Positions 23,020 through 31,979 of a stretch of 34,327 bases of DNA are shown piece by piece. This DNA comes from UBA4722 sp041690995 (GTDB lineage Bacteria > Pseudomonadota > Gammaproteobacteria > DSM-16500). The notes beneath the pieces are model-generated. The model made no database searches, had not been told where the DNA came from, and worked only from the letters and a program-made list of their open reading frames with translations. Made by a program: the position numbers and the translations under genes. Each line of letters opens with the position of its first letter. The first letter of the stretch is position 1. Where the stretch lies: contig JBEPVM010000013.1 in NCBI GenBank assembly GCA_041690995.1, positions 1 to 34,327 on the forward strand, given 5' to 3'.

Positions 23020-25850
23020 AACGAATCAATAAATTTATTGCGCCAGAAATAAAAAAAAAATTACAAGAGTTGCAAGGCCACTTCCAAGGCGCGGTTAAAT
23101 TTTTAAAGAGTACAGTGATTCATCGAAATGGTAAAAAAGTTAATTTAGCTTGCTTGCCTTGGTATTTAATGATTGGGTCGAGAGGTTCTGGTAAAACAAC
23201 TTTACTTGCAAACGCCGAAATTAATTATATCTTAGCGAAACAATTTAAGTCAGAAATAAGGGACATTCCCTCCTCTGATGCTTGTAATTGGTGGGTGACG
23301 CGGGATTTAGTTTTAGTAGACGTGCCCGGATTTTATCTTGGCTCTAAATTCAGGTCGCTTTGGCAGTCTTTTTTGCAGATGCTGAAACTCGTTCATCGTA
23401 AAAATAAACTGCAAGGTATTATTGTGACGTTGAATTTACCTGAACTGATGGTACTCCAAAAACAGCAAGAAAAAACTGAAACTTTTTTGAGTCTAAAAAG
23501 ACGATTAAGAGATTTAATAAAATTATTTGGTGAGGCGATGCCCATTCATTTAATGATCACGAAATGTGATTTTTTACCAGGGTTTTCTGATTTTTTTGGC
23601 GAAAGCAATCATGATGAAATAGCTCAAGCCTGGGGGGTGACTCTCCCCTCTACTGAAGAAGATGAAAATTTAATTACAATTTTTTCTGAACGATTTAATG
23701 CCCTGATCAAGCGTTTAAATAACCAGTTAATTCGGCGGTTGCACCACGAAAGGAATGCAACTGTGCGATCTCATATCAAAAATTTTCCGTTGCATATCGA
23801 GCAATTAAAAGAGTCAATAATTGAATTTTTGAAAGTGATAGAGATTTCCCATCCATCATTATGTAGCGTTTATCTCACGAGTGGTACGCAATGTCCTGTA
23901 TCTCAAGAAACAACAGCTTTATCATCTGTCGAGAGCAATGCTGCTTATCAACCTCTGAGTATTATGTCGGTTCCTACGACACCTGCGCGTGCTTATTTTG
24001 TTCGTCAATTTATTTTACATCATTTATTAGCAGTGCCAGTGCCGTCTGGAAAAATAAAAAATCATTATTTTTGGCGACAACGAATCGCATACATGACAGC
24101 AGTAAGCACTGTTGTCATGGCTTCTATTTTATTGGGGCGTGATTTTCAATATAGCATACAGCAAGCATATTCCGTAAAAAATGATTTATCAAAATATCAA
24201 TTAGGTTTGCAAACATCGCATAATCAAAATGAACGCTTGATTCAAGCAATCCCTTTATTAAATTCCTTGCAACAGGCTGCAAGGGTGGCGGCAGATCAAT
24301 CGTTGCTGGCTGTCTATTCTCATAAAACAAAAAAAACGGCTAACGAAGTTTACCGTCAAGCTTTACAGGCAATTGTTTTGCCAGATATTAAAAATTATTT
24401 TGAAAATTATTTGAAAATAGCGAGCCATAAAAATCCAGAACAGGTTTATAGCGTATTAAAAGCTTATTTAATGTTGAATGATAAAGAACATTTTCAGGCG
24501 GATTTTATGGTGGGGGCATTGCAGGAATTAATGGCGAGTGCTGGGAATAAAACGTCTATTGTTGCGTTAACTGACCCTATACGCTCTGCTTTACAGACGG
24601 AGTGGATGTCGATTCCACTCAACTCTGCGTTGATTACAGAAGTGCGGAAGCAATTATTGAGTTTGTCGAGTTCAGCCCTGGGTTTTGTTATTTTAAAAAA
24701 TACAGGAGCCAATAAGGTTGATCATAAGATTGATCTTGGCACTGCATTGGGTAACCCGCCTATTTTTACAAGTAAAGCAGTCGCTATGCTGATTCCCGCA
24801 ATGTTTACAGCAAATGCATTTAATCGAATCGTGACTAATGAAGTGGGCATTGCGGCCTCTGAGGCATTGCAGGGCAATTGGGTTTTAGGTGAAAATCGAG
24901 TAGTGGCTGAGCCGGCAGCTATTGATACATTGGCTGCGGAATTGCATACACACTATATCAGCAATTATATTGATATTTGGGAAAGTTTATTAGCCAATAT
25001 TCAACTCAGTGTTCCTCAAAATATGACTCAATTGAATGTGATGATTGCGGCGTTGACGAGTAATAATTCACCTTTATTGCGTTTACTAAATACTATAAAA
25101 GTCAATACATCTCTTGCACCTATTGTTTTGGCTAGCCCCAAATTGCAAAGCTTAAGTGTTTTGTTAGCCAATGCAGACAATAATAAGTCGAGTGCGTTAT
25201 ATGGTATTTTTGTTAGCTTGCAAGAGTTGCATACTTATTTAGAAACTATGGTGAAGGTGCCTGAAATGGATGAAGCCATCTTTCAAGCGACCGTGCAGCG
25301 CATGAAAAATTCCAGCAATGATCCTATTACACATATTTATTTGATGGCGGCACAAAGTCCTGAACCGATGAAAACCTGGTTAAATATGATTGCCACGAAG
25401 AGCTGGTATTTTATGTTGCAAGAAACGAGCCAACATATTGAAAATGCGTGGCAGAAAAACGTAGTGAGTATTTTTCATAATAAAATCGCTTGCTATTATC
25501 CATTCAATCCCAATGCTCTTCAATCAGTGGATGTGCAGCAATTCAGTGATTTCTTTAAGCCCCAAGGGGTGTTGACGAATTTTTATAGTGATTATTTACA
25601 ACCTTTTGTGGATGATACGCAGGAAAAATTACAATGGCGGGCTGTGAATGACCAAAAACCTTTATTTTCTAGTACGATCCTGGATCAATTAGAACGTGCA
25701 GCACGTTTGCAACAGCTCTTTTTTCCGAAAGGGGATGATAAATTAAATATGCAGGCGATAAGTTATTTATCACTGGCAGGTAAGCATGAGAATGCTGAAT
25801 CACCCATCAACTTCACGCAAATTAAATTGCCTGATCAATTGGCAAGTTAG
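23016..25850 (+). CDS. icmF: IcmF-type IV secretion ATP/GTPase-like membrane protein
   Basis: 944 residues from the ATG at 23016, which overlaps the icmH stop as ATGA. IcmF is the partner of IcmH in the Dot/Icm inner-membrane complex (TssM in type VI). Features: LPWYLMIGSRGSGKTTLL with Walker A at 54-61; LVDVPGFYLG as the Walker B/G3-like strand; VTKCD-like LMITKCDFLPGF as a G4-like element; one transmembrane helix near 355-372 (YMTAVSTVVMASILLG); then a long helical, probably periplasmic part. The two N-terminal membrane helices common in TssM-like proteins are not visible before Walker A. A longer in-frame start at 22896 only re-reads the icmH membrane helix in another frame and is rejected. 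Confidence 0.9.
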   Translation: MKRINKFIAPEIKKKLQELQGHFQGAVKFLKSTVIHRNGKKVNLACLPWYLMIGSRGSGKTTLLANAEINYILAKQFKSEIRDIPSSDACNWWVTRDLVLVDVPGFYLGSKFRSLWQSFLQMLKLVHRKNKLQGIIVTLNLPELMVLQKQQEKTETFLSLKRRLRDLIKLFGEAMPIHLMITKCDFLPGFSDFFGESNHDEIAQAWGVTLPSTEEDENLITIFSERFNALIKRLNNQLIRRLHHERNATVRSHIKNFPLHIEQLKESIIEFLKVIEISHPSLCSVYLTSGTQCPVSQETTALSSVESNAAYQPLSIMSVPTTPARAYFVRQFILHHLLAVPVPSGKIKNHYFWRQRIAYMTAVSTVVMASILLGRDFQYSIQQAYSVKNDLSKYQLGLQTSHNQNERLIQAIPLLNSLQQAARVAADQSLLAVYSHKTKKTANEVYRQALQAIVLPDIKNYFENYLKIASHKNPEQVYSVLKAYLMLNDKEHFQADFMVGALQELMASAGNKTSIVALTDPIRSALQTEWMSIPLNSALITEVRKQLLSLSSSALGFVILKNTGANKVDHKIDLGTALGNPPIFTSKAVAMLIPAMFTANAFNRIVTNEVGIAASEALQGNWVLGENRVVAEPAAIDTLAAELHTHYISNYIDIWESLLANIQLSVPQNMTQLNVMIAALTSNNSPLLRLLNTIKVNTSLAPIVLASPKLQSLSVLLANADNNKSSALYGIFVSLQELHTYLETMVKVPEMDEAIFQATVQRMKNSSNDPITHIYLMAAQSPEPMKTWLNMIATKSWYFMLQETSQHIENAWQKNVVSIFHNKIACYYPFNPNALQSVDVQQFSDFFKPQGVLTNFYSDYLQPFVDDTQEKLQWRAVNDQKPLFSSTILDQLERAARLQQLFFPKGDDKLNMQAISYLSLAGKHENAESPINFTQIKLPDQLAS

Positions 25851-25856
25851 AAGGAT

Positions 25857-27377
25857 ATGATTAAAGATATGACTAAAGCAACTCGGTTTATTGCAATCAC
25901 ATTTCTTTTGGCGTTTGTTACGTTTTTCTGTCAAAAAAATCTATTCTTAAGTGGTGATGTGGCTGTTTTGCTTCATGAAACAGGCTTATTTTTGAAGGGA
26001 GGGAAGTACGTAACCCATTTTTTTGAAACGAATCCTCCGATGATCTTTTATCTTTACGCACCTGTCTATGCGCTAAATCAATTTTTATTTATTAATATGA
26101 TAAGTGCAGTCCAAATTTATATTATTTTGATAGCGTTGGTATCAGTGGCTTTTTGTTGTATGCTGATCAAAAAAATAATAAAAAAAGAAGATTATTTTAT
26201 TGCGAATGTATTTCTTTATACGCTGTTATTTGTTTTTCTTTTTTTACCTATAGGAGAATTTGGGCAGCGCGAGCATATTTTTTTGATATTAATGATGCCT
26301 TATTTGCTGGCTGCTGTGTGTTTTGTACAGAATAAAAAAATAAATGTATTTTATGCCTGTCTTATAGGTGTAATGGCTGGATTAGGTGTCGGACTGAAGC
26401 CTTATTTCTTAATGCCATTCATATTAGTCGAAATTTACTTAATGATAAAAAAACGCTCCTTATGGAGTTGGTTAAGAATAGAATCCATTGTTTGTGCTTC
26501 CCTCTTAGCCATTTATTTAACCTCTGTTTTTTTATTCCAGGAAAATTATATTAAAATCATGATGCCGATCATATCGCGGCTATATTTTTCGAGTATTCAT
26601 GAACCGTGGAGTATTATTTTTTCTAAATTAACGGTAGTTTTTTGTTTATTTGTTGCGGGCTATTATTTTTTTTATAATAAAAACAAATACAGTGAATTGA
26701 CAGCCATTTTAATGTGGGCGTTAGTCGGCATGATATTAGCCTTTATGATTCCACGTGCAGCCTGGTTCTATCATGTCATTCCTGCATTTGGGGTAGCGTG
26801 CTTATTGGCAAGTTTTTATATTTCTATGCCTTTGTTGCCTTATGTGCATAATAAATTATTAACAAAGCGTGATATTTGTATATGCATTGTTAGTGGGTTA
26901 TTGGTTTTTTGTATCCCTTTATGGCACATTTACTTGAGCTTCGAGAATCATTTTGCTTATAATCAGAAGAGTTCATTGGTTCAGTTAGTGAAATATATTC
27001 ATACTTCGCCTTATAAATCCTCTGTTTATTGTTTTTCAGCCAATACAACAGGCGATTGTTTCCCGCTAGTTTATCTGATTCAGAGTTATTTTGCGGGGCG
27101 TTCTCCTTTTTTTTGGTGGCTACCCGGGATATTGATAGCGGAAAAAAATCACTTGGCCGTGCCTGATAAGGATTTCTTAATAGAGAGCGTGGCTGATGAC
27201 TTAAATTCGTTCCAACCGGCGATGATTGTGATTAATAAGGAAAATGAAAAGATGATTCTGAAGGAAGGTTTTAATTTTATTGATTATTTATCGAAAAACA
27301 GAAAATTCTTGACTGCGTGGAAACATTATGTGTATTTAACGCAAATAGGGCATTATCAAATTTTTCGGCGTGTATAA
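25857..27377 (+). CDS. GT-C-type polytopic membrane protein, probable glycosyltransferase
   Basis: 506 residues with about ten to twelve hydrophobic segments over residues 8-360 and a soluble C-terminal part of about 130 residues. The first extracytoplasmic loop (about 30-62) carries SGDVAVLLHETGLFLKGG and FETNPPMIF: acidic residues Asp34, Glu41 and Glu57 and an NPP. This resembles the first loop of GT-C enzymes such as ArnT/PMT, which use polyprenyl-phosphate sugars. If so, it decorates lipid A, a polysaccharide or a protein at the periplasmic face. It starts six bases after icmF (RBS AAGGA), implying cotranscription with icmHF. Substrate unknown; a non-enzymatic membrane protein cannot be ruled out. 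Confidence 0.62.
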   Translation: MIKDMTKATRFIAITFLLAFVTFFCQKNLFLSGDVAVLLHETGLFLKGGKYVTHFFETNPPMIFYLYAPVYALNQFLFINMISAVQIYIILIALVSVAFCCMLIKKIIKKEDYFIANVFLYTLLFVFLFLPIGEFGQREHIFLILMMPYLLAAVCFVQNKKINVFYACLIGVMAGLGVGLKPYFLMPFILVEIYLMIKKRSLWSWLRIESIVCASLLAIYLTSVFLFQENYIKIMMPIISRLYFSSIHEPWSIIFSKLTVVFCLFVAGYYFFYNKNKYSELTAILMWALVGMILAFMIPRAAWFYHVIPAFGVACLLASFYISMPLLPYVHNKLLTKRDICICIVSGLLVFCIPLWHIYLSFENHFAYNQKSSLVQLVKYIHTSPYKSSVYCFSANTTGDCFPLVYLIQSYFAGRSPFFWWLPGILIAEKNHLAVPDKDFLIESVADDLNSFQPAMIVINKENEKMILKEGFNFIDYLSKNRKFLTAWKHYVYLTQIGHYQIFRRV

Positions 27378-27434
27378 AAAAATAAGATATAATGCCCCCC
27401 AGAATAATCATCTTTACGAAGAATTTTCGCATTT

Positions 27435-27454
27435 GCCTTCGCGGGAATGACACA
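27435..27454 (-). repeat. Partial copy of the inverted-repeat element arm
   Basis: GCCTTCGCGGGAATGACACA is the exact reverse complement of bases within the left arm at 3552-3590. Only half of the element is present, in the gap before the permease. Confidence 0.7.
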
Positions 27455-27498
27455 GTTAAACGAACGTTCTTTTTTTTATGAGCTACGAGAGAAAAGTG

Positions 27499-28914
27499 AT
27501 GAAGAAGCTGAATAATAAAGGGCAAGCAATAGGCTTAAGCGCATTTGCGCTTGTGATGCTGATTACTGGAGCCATTGATAGCATTAGAAATTTGCCAGCG
27601 ACAGCGCTTTTCGGAAGTTCGTTGATTTTCTTTTTTGTATTTTCAGCCATTATTTTTTTAATTCCTGCGGCTTTAGTCTCGGCCGAGTTATCATCACGTT
27701 CCACTGACAAAAGCGGTATATTTCATTGGGTGCATGAGAGCTTTGGGGAAAAAACTGCTTTTTTAGCGATCTGGTTGCAATGGATTAATACGATGGTTTG
27801 GTTCCCTACTATTCTTTCCTTTTTAGCGGGAACGGTGAGCTATTTCATTAATCCCGCGTTAGTGCAAAATAAATTGTATTTAGTAAGTGTTATTTTGAGT
27901 TTATTTTGGCTGTTAACTTTATTTAATTTAAAGGGCTTGCATTTTTCCTCAAAAATTTCGAGTTTCTGTGCTGTAGTGGGTATGATTATACCCATGGCGC
28001 TTATTGTGATTTTGGCAATTGTTTGGCTTTTGTTAGGGAATCCGTTGCAAATTCATTTTACGACTGCTGAGATGCTTCCCTCATTGGGGCATGCGGCTAA
28101 TTGGGTTTCCCTGACTGCAATCATGGCTTCTTTTTTAGGAATGGAGCTTGCGACAGTGCATGTTAAAGAAGTGAGGAACCCACAAAAAACATTTCCTAGC
28201 GCTTTATTTTTCTCAGTATTGCTTGTGCTAGCGACTATGATTCTTGGTTCATTGGCGATAGCAATGGTTTTGCCTAAAAATCAAATTAATTTAGTGAACG
28301 GTGTGATGCAGGCATTTACGCAATTTTTCGCAATATATCATCTTTCGAAGTTAATGCCAGTCATTACAGTGATGTTATTATTGGGTACATTGGGTAGTAT
28401 GGTCAGTTGGGTTATTTCACCTGCCAAAGGGTTGTTGACAGCCGCGCAATTAGGGTATTTTCCTCGGTTTTTTACCCAGGAAAATAAACAGGGTGTTGCG
28501 ACACGGCTTTTGATAACGCAGGCTATTTTGGTCAGTGTTGTTTGCCTGGCTTTTTTGCTGATGCCGAGTGTAAATGGTTCTTATTGGTTATTAACCGCAT
28601 TAAGCACACAGCTTTACGTATTAATGTATGTGCTGATGTTTCTAGCGGCTCTCTGCTTGAAATATAAAGCAGGGGACCATCTGCGTGCTTTTACTATCCC
28701 TGGGGGTAAAGTGGGTATGTGGGTGGTTTGCATGCTTGGCTTGATGGGTTGTGGTATTACGCTTTGTGTGGGTTTTATTCCACCTGCAGGTATTGATGTC
28801 GGCGGCATCCTGCATTATGAAACGGTCTTTTCTATGGGGTTGATTGTTATAATTTCCCCCGTGTTGTTATTTTATTGGTATAAAAAAAGCGATGCAAAAA
28901 TGCAGTACAATTGA
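27499..28914 (+). CDS. APC-family amino-acid permease (GadC/AdiC-like)
   Basis: 471 residues from the ATG at 27499, with about twelve membrane helices. Signature regions are LITGAIDSIRNLPATALFG (helix 1, with the unwound G-x-I substrate segment), AALVSAELSSRSTDKSGIF, AIWLQWINTMVWFPTILSF, ATVHVKEVRNPQKTFPSALF and SWVISPAKGLLTAAQLGYFP. It belongs to the amino acid-polyamine-organocation superfamily and resembles glutamate/GABA or arginine/agmatine exchangers; substrate is not decidable. A GAGAG lies about 7 bases before this start and the broken paralogue aligns from here; ATG 27478 is an alternative. It precedes the DHS-like/speA/speB group by 118 bases, so arginine uptake or agmatine exchange is an attractive inference. 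Confidence 0.88.
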   Translation: MKKLNNKGQAIGLSAFALVMLITGAIDSIRNLPATALFGSSLIFFFVFSAIIFLIPAALVSAELSSRSTDKSGIFHWVHESFGEKTAFLAIWLQWINTMVWFPTILSFLAGTVSYFINPALVQNKLYLVSVILSLFWLLTLFNLKGLHFSSKISSFCAVVGMIIPMALIVILAIVWLLLGNPLQIHFTTAEMLPSLGHAANWVSLTAIMASFLGMELATVHVKEVRNPQKTFPSALFFSVLLVLATMILGSLAIAMVLPKNQINLVNGVMQAFTQFFAIYHLSKLMPVITVMLLLGTLGSMVSWVISPAKGLLTAAQLGYFPRFFTQENKQGVATRLLITQAILVSVVCLAFLLMPSVNGSYWLLTALSTQLYVLMYVLMFLAALCLKYKAGDHLRAFTIPGGKVGMWVVCMLGLMGCGITLCVGFIPPAGIDVGGILHYETVFSMGLIVIISPVLLFYWYKKSDAKMQYN

Positions 28915-29035
28915 AGAACCAGCCTGATTCTGATATTGATCTCGTTCCTGTTAAATTTACCTGGCAAAAGAAATCATTTTCGATTAGATTGTCTCCCCTT
29001 TACGCTTACCTGTAATGACGCAATAGGAGTTTATG

Positions 29036-30055
29036 ATGAAAAAAACGAAAAGCCAGCTATTGGCGACAGAAGTGCGCCATATTGACATTAAAAAATTCGA
29101 CTTTTCTTCTTTAGTGGAAGCGATGGAAGGTACTGCTTTCCAAGCGAAAAACTTAGGACGTGCAGCGAAGATTTACGATCAAATGCTCCGTGATGAACAG
29201 TGCGGTATTATTCTGTGTCTGGCAGGTTCTTTAATTAGTGCGGGGCTTAAGCAAGTGATTTTAGACTTGTTAGATCATAATATGATTGATGTCATTGTCT
29301 CGACAGGCGCTAATATCGTAGACCAGGATTTTTTTGAGGGGCTTGGATTTAAGCATTATCAGGGTTCGCCATTGCTAGATGATTTAGAATTACAATCTTT
29401 AGCGATTGACCGTATTTATGATACGTTAATTGATGAAGATCAGCTTCGTATCTGCGATAACGTGATTGCAGATATTGCAAATAGTTTGCCCGTGAAGGCT
29501 TATTCTTCGCGCGAATTTATTCATGAAATGGGGCGTTATCTCGAAAAAAACGGCAAAAACTCAGATTCTATCGTTTTACGTGCTTATCAAAAAGAAGTAC
29601 CTATTTTCGTTCCTGCCTTCAGTGATTGCAGTGCCGGGTTTGGTTTAGTGATGCACCAGGTAGCTCATCCCGATAAACATAGCAGTATTGATTCAGTGAA
29701 AGATTTTCGTGAACTTACTCAGCTTAAAATCAAAGCCAAAGAAACAGGGTTGCTGATGATCGGTGGCGGAGTACCCAAGAATTTTGCGCAAGATGTCGTA
29801 GTTGCGGCTGAATTGTTAGGTGCAGAAGTGCCCTTGCATAAGTATGCAATACAAATTACGGTAGCGGATGAACGTGATGGCGCTTTGTCTGGCTCTACAC
29901 TACGGGAAGCCTGCTCCTGGGGCAAAGTATCTGTCGTGCATGAACAGATGGTTTATAGTGAAGCAACAATCGCTTTGCCATTATTAGCAGGATATGCGTA
30001 TAGTAAGGGTGCATGGCGTCAGCGCAAAGGCCGGGCGTTTGCTCGTTTGTTTTAA
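29036..30055 (+). CDS. Deoxyhypusine-synthase-like enzyme, probable polyamine aminobutyltransferase
   Basis: 339 residues from the ATG at 29036 (AGGAG 6 bases upstream; ATG 29033 is also possible). The fold is that of deoxyhypusine synthase, which splits spermidine with NAD and transfers its aminobutyl group. Family landmarks: LCLAGSLISAGL, VSTGANIVDQDF, VPAFSDCSAGFG, LMIGGGVPKNF and EACSWGKVSV, whose Lys (297) matches the catalytic Lys of the human enzyme. Bacteria generally lack the eIF5A substrate, and a plant enzyme derived from DHS makes homospermidine, so here the likely acceptor is a small amine such as putrescine. Location before speA-speB supports a polyamine role. The exact product is unknown. 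Confidence 0.88.
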   Translation: MKKTKSQLLATEVRHIDIKKFDFSSLVEAMEGTAFQAKNLGRAAKIYDQMLRDEQCGIILCLAGSLISAGLKQVILDLLDHNMIDVIVSTGANIVDQDFFEGLGFKHYQGSPLLDDLELQSLAIDRIYDTLIDEDQLRICDNVIADIANSLPVKAYSSREFIHEMGRYLEKNGKNSDSIVLRAYQKEVPIFVPAFSDCSAGFGLVMHQVAHPDKHSSIDSVKDFRELTQLKIKAKETGLLMIGGGVPKNFAQDVVVAAELLGAEVPLHKYAIQITVADERDGALSGSTLREACSWGKVSVVHEQMVYSEATIALPLLAGYAYSKGAWRQRKGRAFARLF

Positions 30056-30088
30056 GTATTATTTTAAGAGTGACTGGGAGGTGGGGCT

Positions 30089-31978
30089 ATGAGTGAATGG
30101 TCTGCACAACAAGCGCGTGAAGCCTATCTTGTGACACAATGGGGCGATGGTTTTTTTGATATTAATCAGCAGGGTCATTTGTTAGCTTGTCCTAAAGGGC
30201 CAAATAGCAATACGCACATTGATTTAGTAGAGTTATCTCAGCGCATTAAAGAAGCGGGTTTAACCTTTCCCGTGTTAGTGCGTTTTACAGATATTTTAAA
30301 AAAACGTATCCAAATGCTTAGCGATGCATTTATGCGCGCTATTAAAGAAAATGATTATCGCGGTGCGTTTACCTGTGTTTATCCTATTAAAGTCAATCAG
30401 CAGCGCCGTGTTGTCGAAGCGATTTTAGATACTCCAAAAACGCGAGTGGGCTTAGAAACGGGTAGCAAGCCTGAATTATTAGCGACCTTGGCGCTTTCTG
30501 CCAATCCTGAGTCTGTGATTATTTGCAATGGCTATAAAGACCGTGAGTATATTCGCCTGGCACTGATTGGTCAGAAACTAGGGCACCGCGTTTGTATTAT
30601 TTTGGAAAAACAATCAGAATTATTTTTAGTCTTGGAAGAAGCAGAAAAATTAAATATAGAGCCTTGTATTGGTATTCGCGTGCGCCTGGCATCTATTGGC
30701 GCTGGAAAATGGCAAAATACCAGTGGTGAAAAAGCCAAATTTGGTTTTTCAGCCACACAAGTCTTGCGTGTGATTGAACTGTTACGCGAGAGAAAACAAT
30801 TACATTTATTGCGTGCCATGCATTTTAATTTAGGCTCGCAAATTGCCAATATTGCCCATATTCATAGCGGAATACGTGAGTGCGCGCGTTATTTTGCGGC
30901 ATTAAATGCGTTAGGCGCGCCTATTACGATAGTCGATGTGGGCGGTGGCCTTGGCGTGGATTACGAGGGAACTCGTTCACGCAGTCATTGTTCCATGAAT
31001 TACAGCGTGCAAGAATATGCGAACAACATTGTCTATGTGTTGGCTGAAATATGTCAACAGCATAATTTACCCCATCCTGAAATCGTTACAGAATCAGGGC
31101 GGGCCATCACAGCGCATCATGCCATGTTAATCACCAACGTGATTGCAACCGAAGAAGCATGTGATCTCACCCATTTAGTTGCGCCTGAAGAAAATGAAAT
31201 CGCATTTATTAAAAATTTATGGGAAGGTTATTTAAATTTATCTGAAAGTACTGCGTTAGAAACGTATCATGATGTGTGTCTTTGGAATTCAGAAGCACAG
31301 ACTATGTTTTCTCACGGATCGATTGATTTAAAAAAGCGTGCCTATGCAGAACAAATCTATTATGCCACTTGCACTAAAGTGCGCGATTATTTGAAGCCTG
31401 CGGTACGTGCGCATCGAGAAGTCATTGATGAATTACATCAGAAATTGGCAGTGAAATTTTTCTGTAATTTTTCGATATTTCAATCTTTGCCAGATTCATG
31501 GGCGATTGACCAAGTGTTTCCGATTTTACCCTTATCAGGCTTAGATAAAATGCCAACAGAGCGCGGTATTTTGCATGATATTACCTGTGATTCTGATGGT
31601 AGCATTGATCACTATGTGAATAATTATGGTCTTGATAGCACGCTGTCATTGCATCCGCATGACCCCGCAGAGCCTTATTTACTCGGCATATTTATGGTAG
31701 GGGCTTACCAAGAGATTTTAGGTGATCTGCATAATTTATTTGGGGATACCCACTCAGTGCATGTCGAGTTAACAGAAGGGGGCGGATACAAATTAACACA
31801 AGCGATTGAAGGTGATACTGTCGAATCTGCATTAGGGTATGTCAACTTTAATCGCAATCAGCTCATTCGTTCTTATCGCGAGCAATTAGAAAAATCTGTT
31901 TTGAGTGAAGTCGATCGCGAAGTGTATTTAACGGATCTCACCAAAGGCTTGCAAGGGTATACCTATTTCGAGGATTAA
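30089..31978 (+). CDS. speA: Biosynthetic arginine decarboxylase
   Basis: 629 residues, near the usual SpeA length. It decarboxylates L-arginine to agmatine with PLP and Mg. Features of the fold-III (alanine-racemase-like) decarboxylases: CVYPIKVNQQRRVVEAIL with the PLP Lys101; GLETGSKPELLA; NLGSQI; VDVGGGLGVDYEG; TESGRAITAHHAML; and the second-domain DITCDSDGSIDHYV, with the catalytic Cys. A GGGAGG-like site stands before the ATG. It is 33 bases after the DHS-like gene and one base before speB, so all three are likely one operon. No damage seen. Confidence 0.97.
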   Translation: MSEWSAQQAREAYLVTQWGDGFFDINQQGHLLACPKGPNSNTHIDLVELSQRIKEAGLTFPVLVRFTDILKKRIQMLSDAFMRAIKENDYRGAFTCVYPIKVNQQRRVVEAILDTPKTRVGLETGSKPELLATLALSANPESVIICNGYKDREYIRLALIGQKLGHRVCIILEKQSELFLVLEEAEKLNIEPCIGIRVRLASIGAGKWQNTSGEKAKFGFSATQVLRVIELLRERKQLHLLRAMHFNLGSQIANIAHIHSGIRECARYFAALNALGAPITIVDVGGGLGVDYEGTRSRSHCSMNYSVQEYANNIVYVLAEICQQHNLPHPEIVTESGRAITAHHAMLITNVIATEEACDLTHLVAPEENEIAFIKNLWEGYLNLSESTALETYHDVCLWNSEAQTMFSHGSIDLKKRAYAEQIYYATCTKVRDYLKPAVRAHREVIDELHQKLAVKFFCNFSIFQSLPDSWAIDQVFPILPLSGLDKMPTERGILHDITCDSDGSIDHYVNNYGLDSTLSLHPHDPAEPYLLGIFMVGAYQEILGDLHNLFGDTHSVHVELTEGGGYKLTQAIEGDTVESALGYVNFNRNQLIRSYREQLEKSVLSEVDREVYLTDLTKGLQGYTYFED

Positions 31979-31979
31979 T

